Below the pieces are notes generated by a model. That model worked only from the letters and a program-made list of their open reading frames with translations. It was not told where the DNA came from and searched no databases. A stretch of 64,000 nucleotides of DNA from Paragonimus westermani (taxonomy: Eukaryota > Platyhelminthes > Trematoda > Plagiorchiida > Troglotrematidae), in contig QNGE01003500.1 of NCBI GenBank assembly GCA_008508345.1, positions 9,002 to 73,001 on the forward strand, read 5' to 3'. Every line of letters starts with the position of its first letter. The first letter of the stretch is position 1. Shown piece by piece: positions 63,601 to 64,000 of the stretch. Position numbers and translations under genes: made by a program.

Positions 63601-64000
63601 CAACAGTAGAGTACAAATATTTGAAAGCTAGTAACTGGTATAACAGAAACTTAAATTACGGTATATATATTGCTATAAAGAAGCAAATCGTGAGGCCATT
63701 TTGATAGATTGCCTTAATGTGAAGTAACAAATTCACACAATCGCCATCCATTTTCATCCTGGTGTGGATTACACAGTTACGTATACTCCTGTTTGCATGA
63801 AAGACGGAGTGGGGCTGGTTCATCGTGACTGACTTTCCGTGTAAATTATCCAATTAGACTGCAGAAGAATATATGAGAAAAACGTCTTACATAAGTTATT
63901 TGTGGTTTCTTGGTACGAGGTGTCTTAAAATTCAGCTGGTGTGTGTAATCGACACAGGGATGTACAATAAATCTCGAAATGGCTTCTGGTGTCCGATGCT
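60611..64000. other. No supported gene; may include the rest of the 5' LTR
   Basis: Short frames only. The longest is 62593-62922 (-), 109 codons with low-complexity Ser/Thr/Gln-rich composition and no splice or domain support. No element motif was recognised. Confidence 0.4.

Noticed and set aside
1..64000. CRISPR arrays, bacterial operons, phage genes, rRNA
   Set aside because: No regularly spaced repeats and no prokaryotic gene organisation; the retroelements and the splice-bounded exon candidates mark the DNA as animal.

Overview
The window is eukaryotic, gene-poor, AT-leaning DNA. Almost everything that can be identified with confidence is retrotransposon. The mix points to a parasitic flatworm, most likely a digenean fluke. 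It contains several Penelope-like elements (PLEs: reverse transcriptase plus GIY-YIG endonuclease), an RTE-type non-LTR RT, and a Ty3/Gypsy element. That Ty3 element has a CsRn1-style gag finger and a primer-binding site matching the 3' end of tRNA-Trp. There are no bacterial operons and no long host ORFs. Any host genes are present only as short, widely spaced exons. The organism call is inference from element types.

Layout. 1-300: 5' RT fragment of a PLE (minus), running off the left edge. 3441-3620: a 180-nt phase 1-1 exon (minus) resembling the EGF/YWTD junction of LDLR/LRP receptors, the best host exon on the minus strand. About 10.97-11.26 kb: decayed GIY-YIG fragment of another PLE (minus). 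12257-14680: a decayed PLE (minus) between two almost identical ~247-bp inverted arms. 14861-15166 and 22450-22743: two inverted copies of an unclassified ~300-bp repeat. 25.6-38.7 kb: weak exon candidates on the plus strand, ending in a good terminal exon (38321-38697) with a poly(A) signal. A PLE with 76-bp inverted arms and an almost intact palm/linker/GIY-YIG frame (29828-31264) lies inside this interval. 40.04-41.70 kb: a PLE 3' end directly followed by a 5'-truncated RTE-type RT. 48.1-49.56 kb: a diverged tandem duplication with a 242-bp core conserved in both units. 52.57-54.97 kb: the most complete but frameshifted PLE (plus). 56.69-60.6 kb: a broken CsRn1-like Ty3 element (minus), interrupted by an N at 58505 with a 559-bp duplicated segment on its right.

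The element coding regions are pseudogenes or truncated; none looks fully competent. The remaining tens of kilobases look like intron or intergenic DNA. Two single-N positions (10504, 58505) probably mark assembly joins, so order across them is uncertain. I did not find a convincing new molecular system. The observations most worth following are the PLE with near-identical arms around a dead ORF, hammerhead-like motifs in PLE arms, the conserved tandem core, and the shared lesions in the duplicated Ty3 segment.
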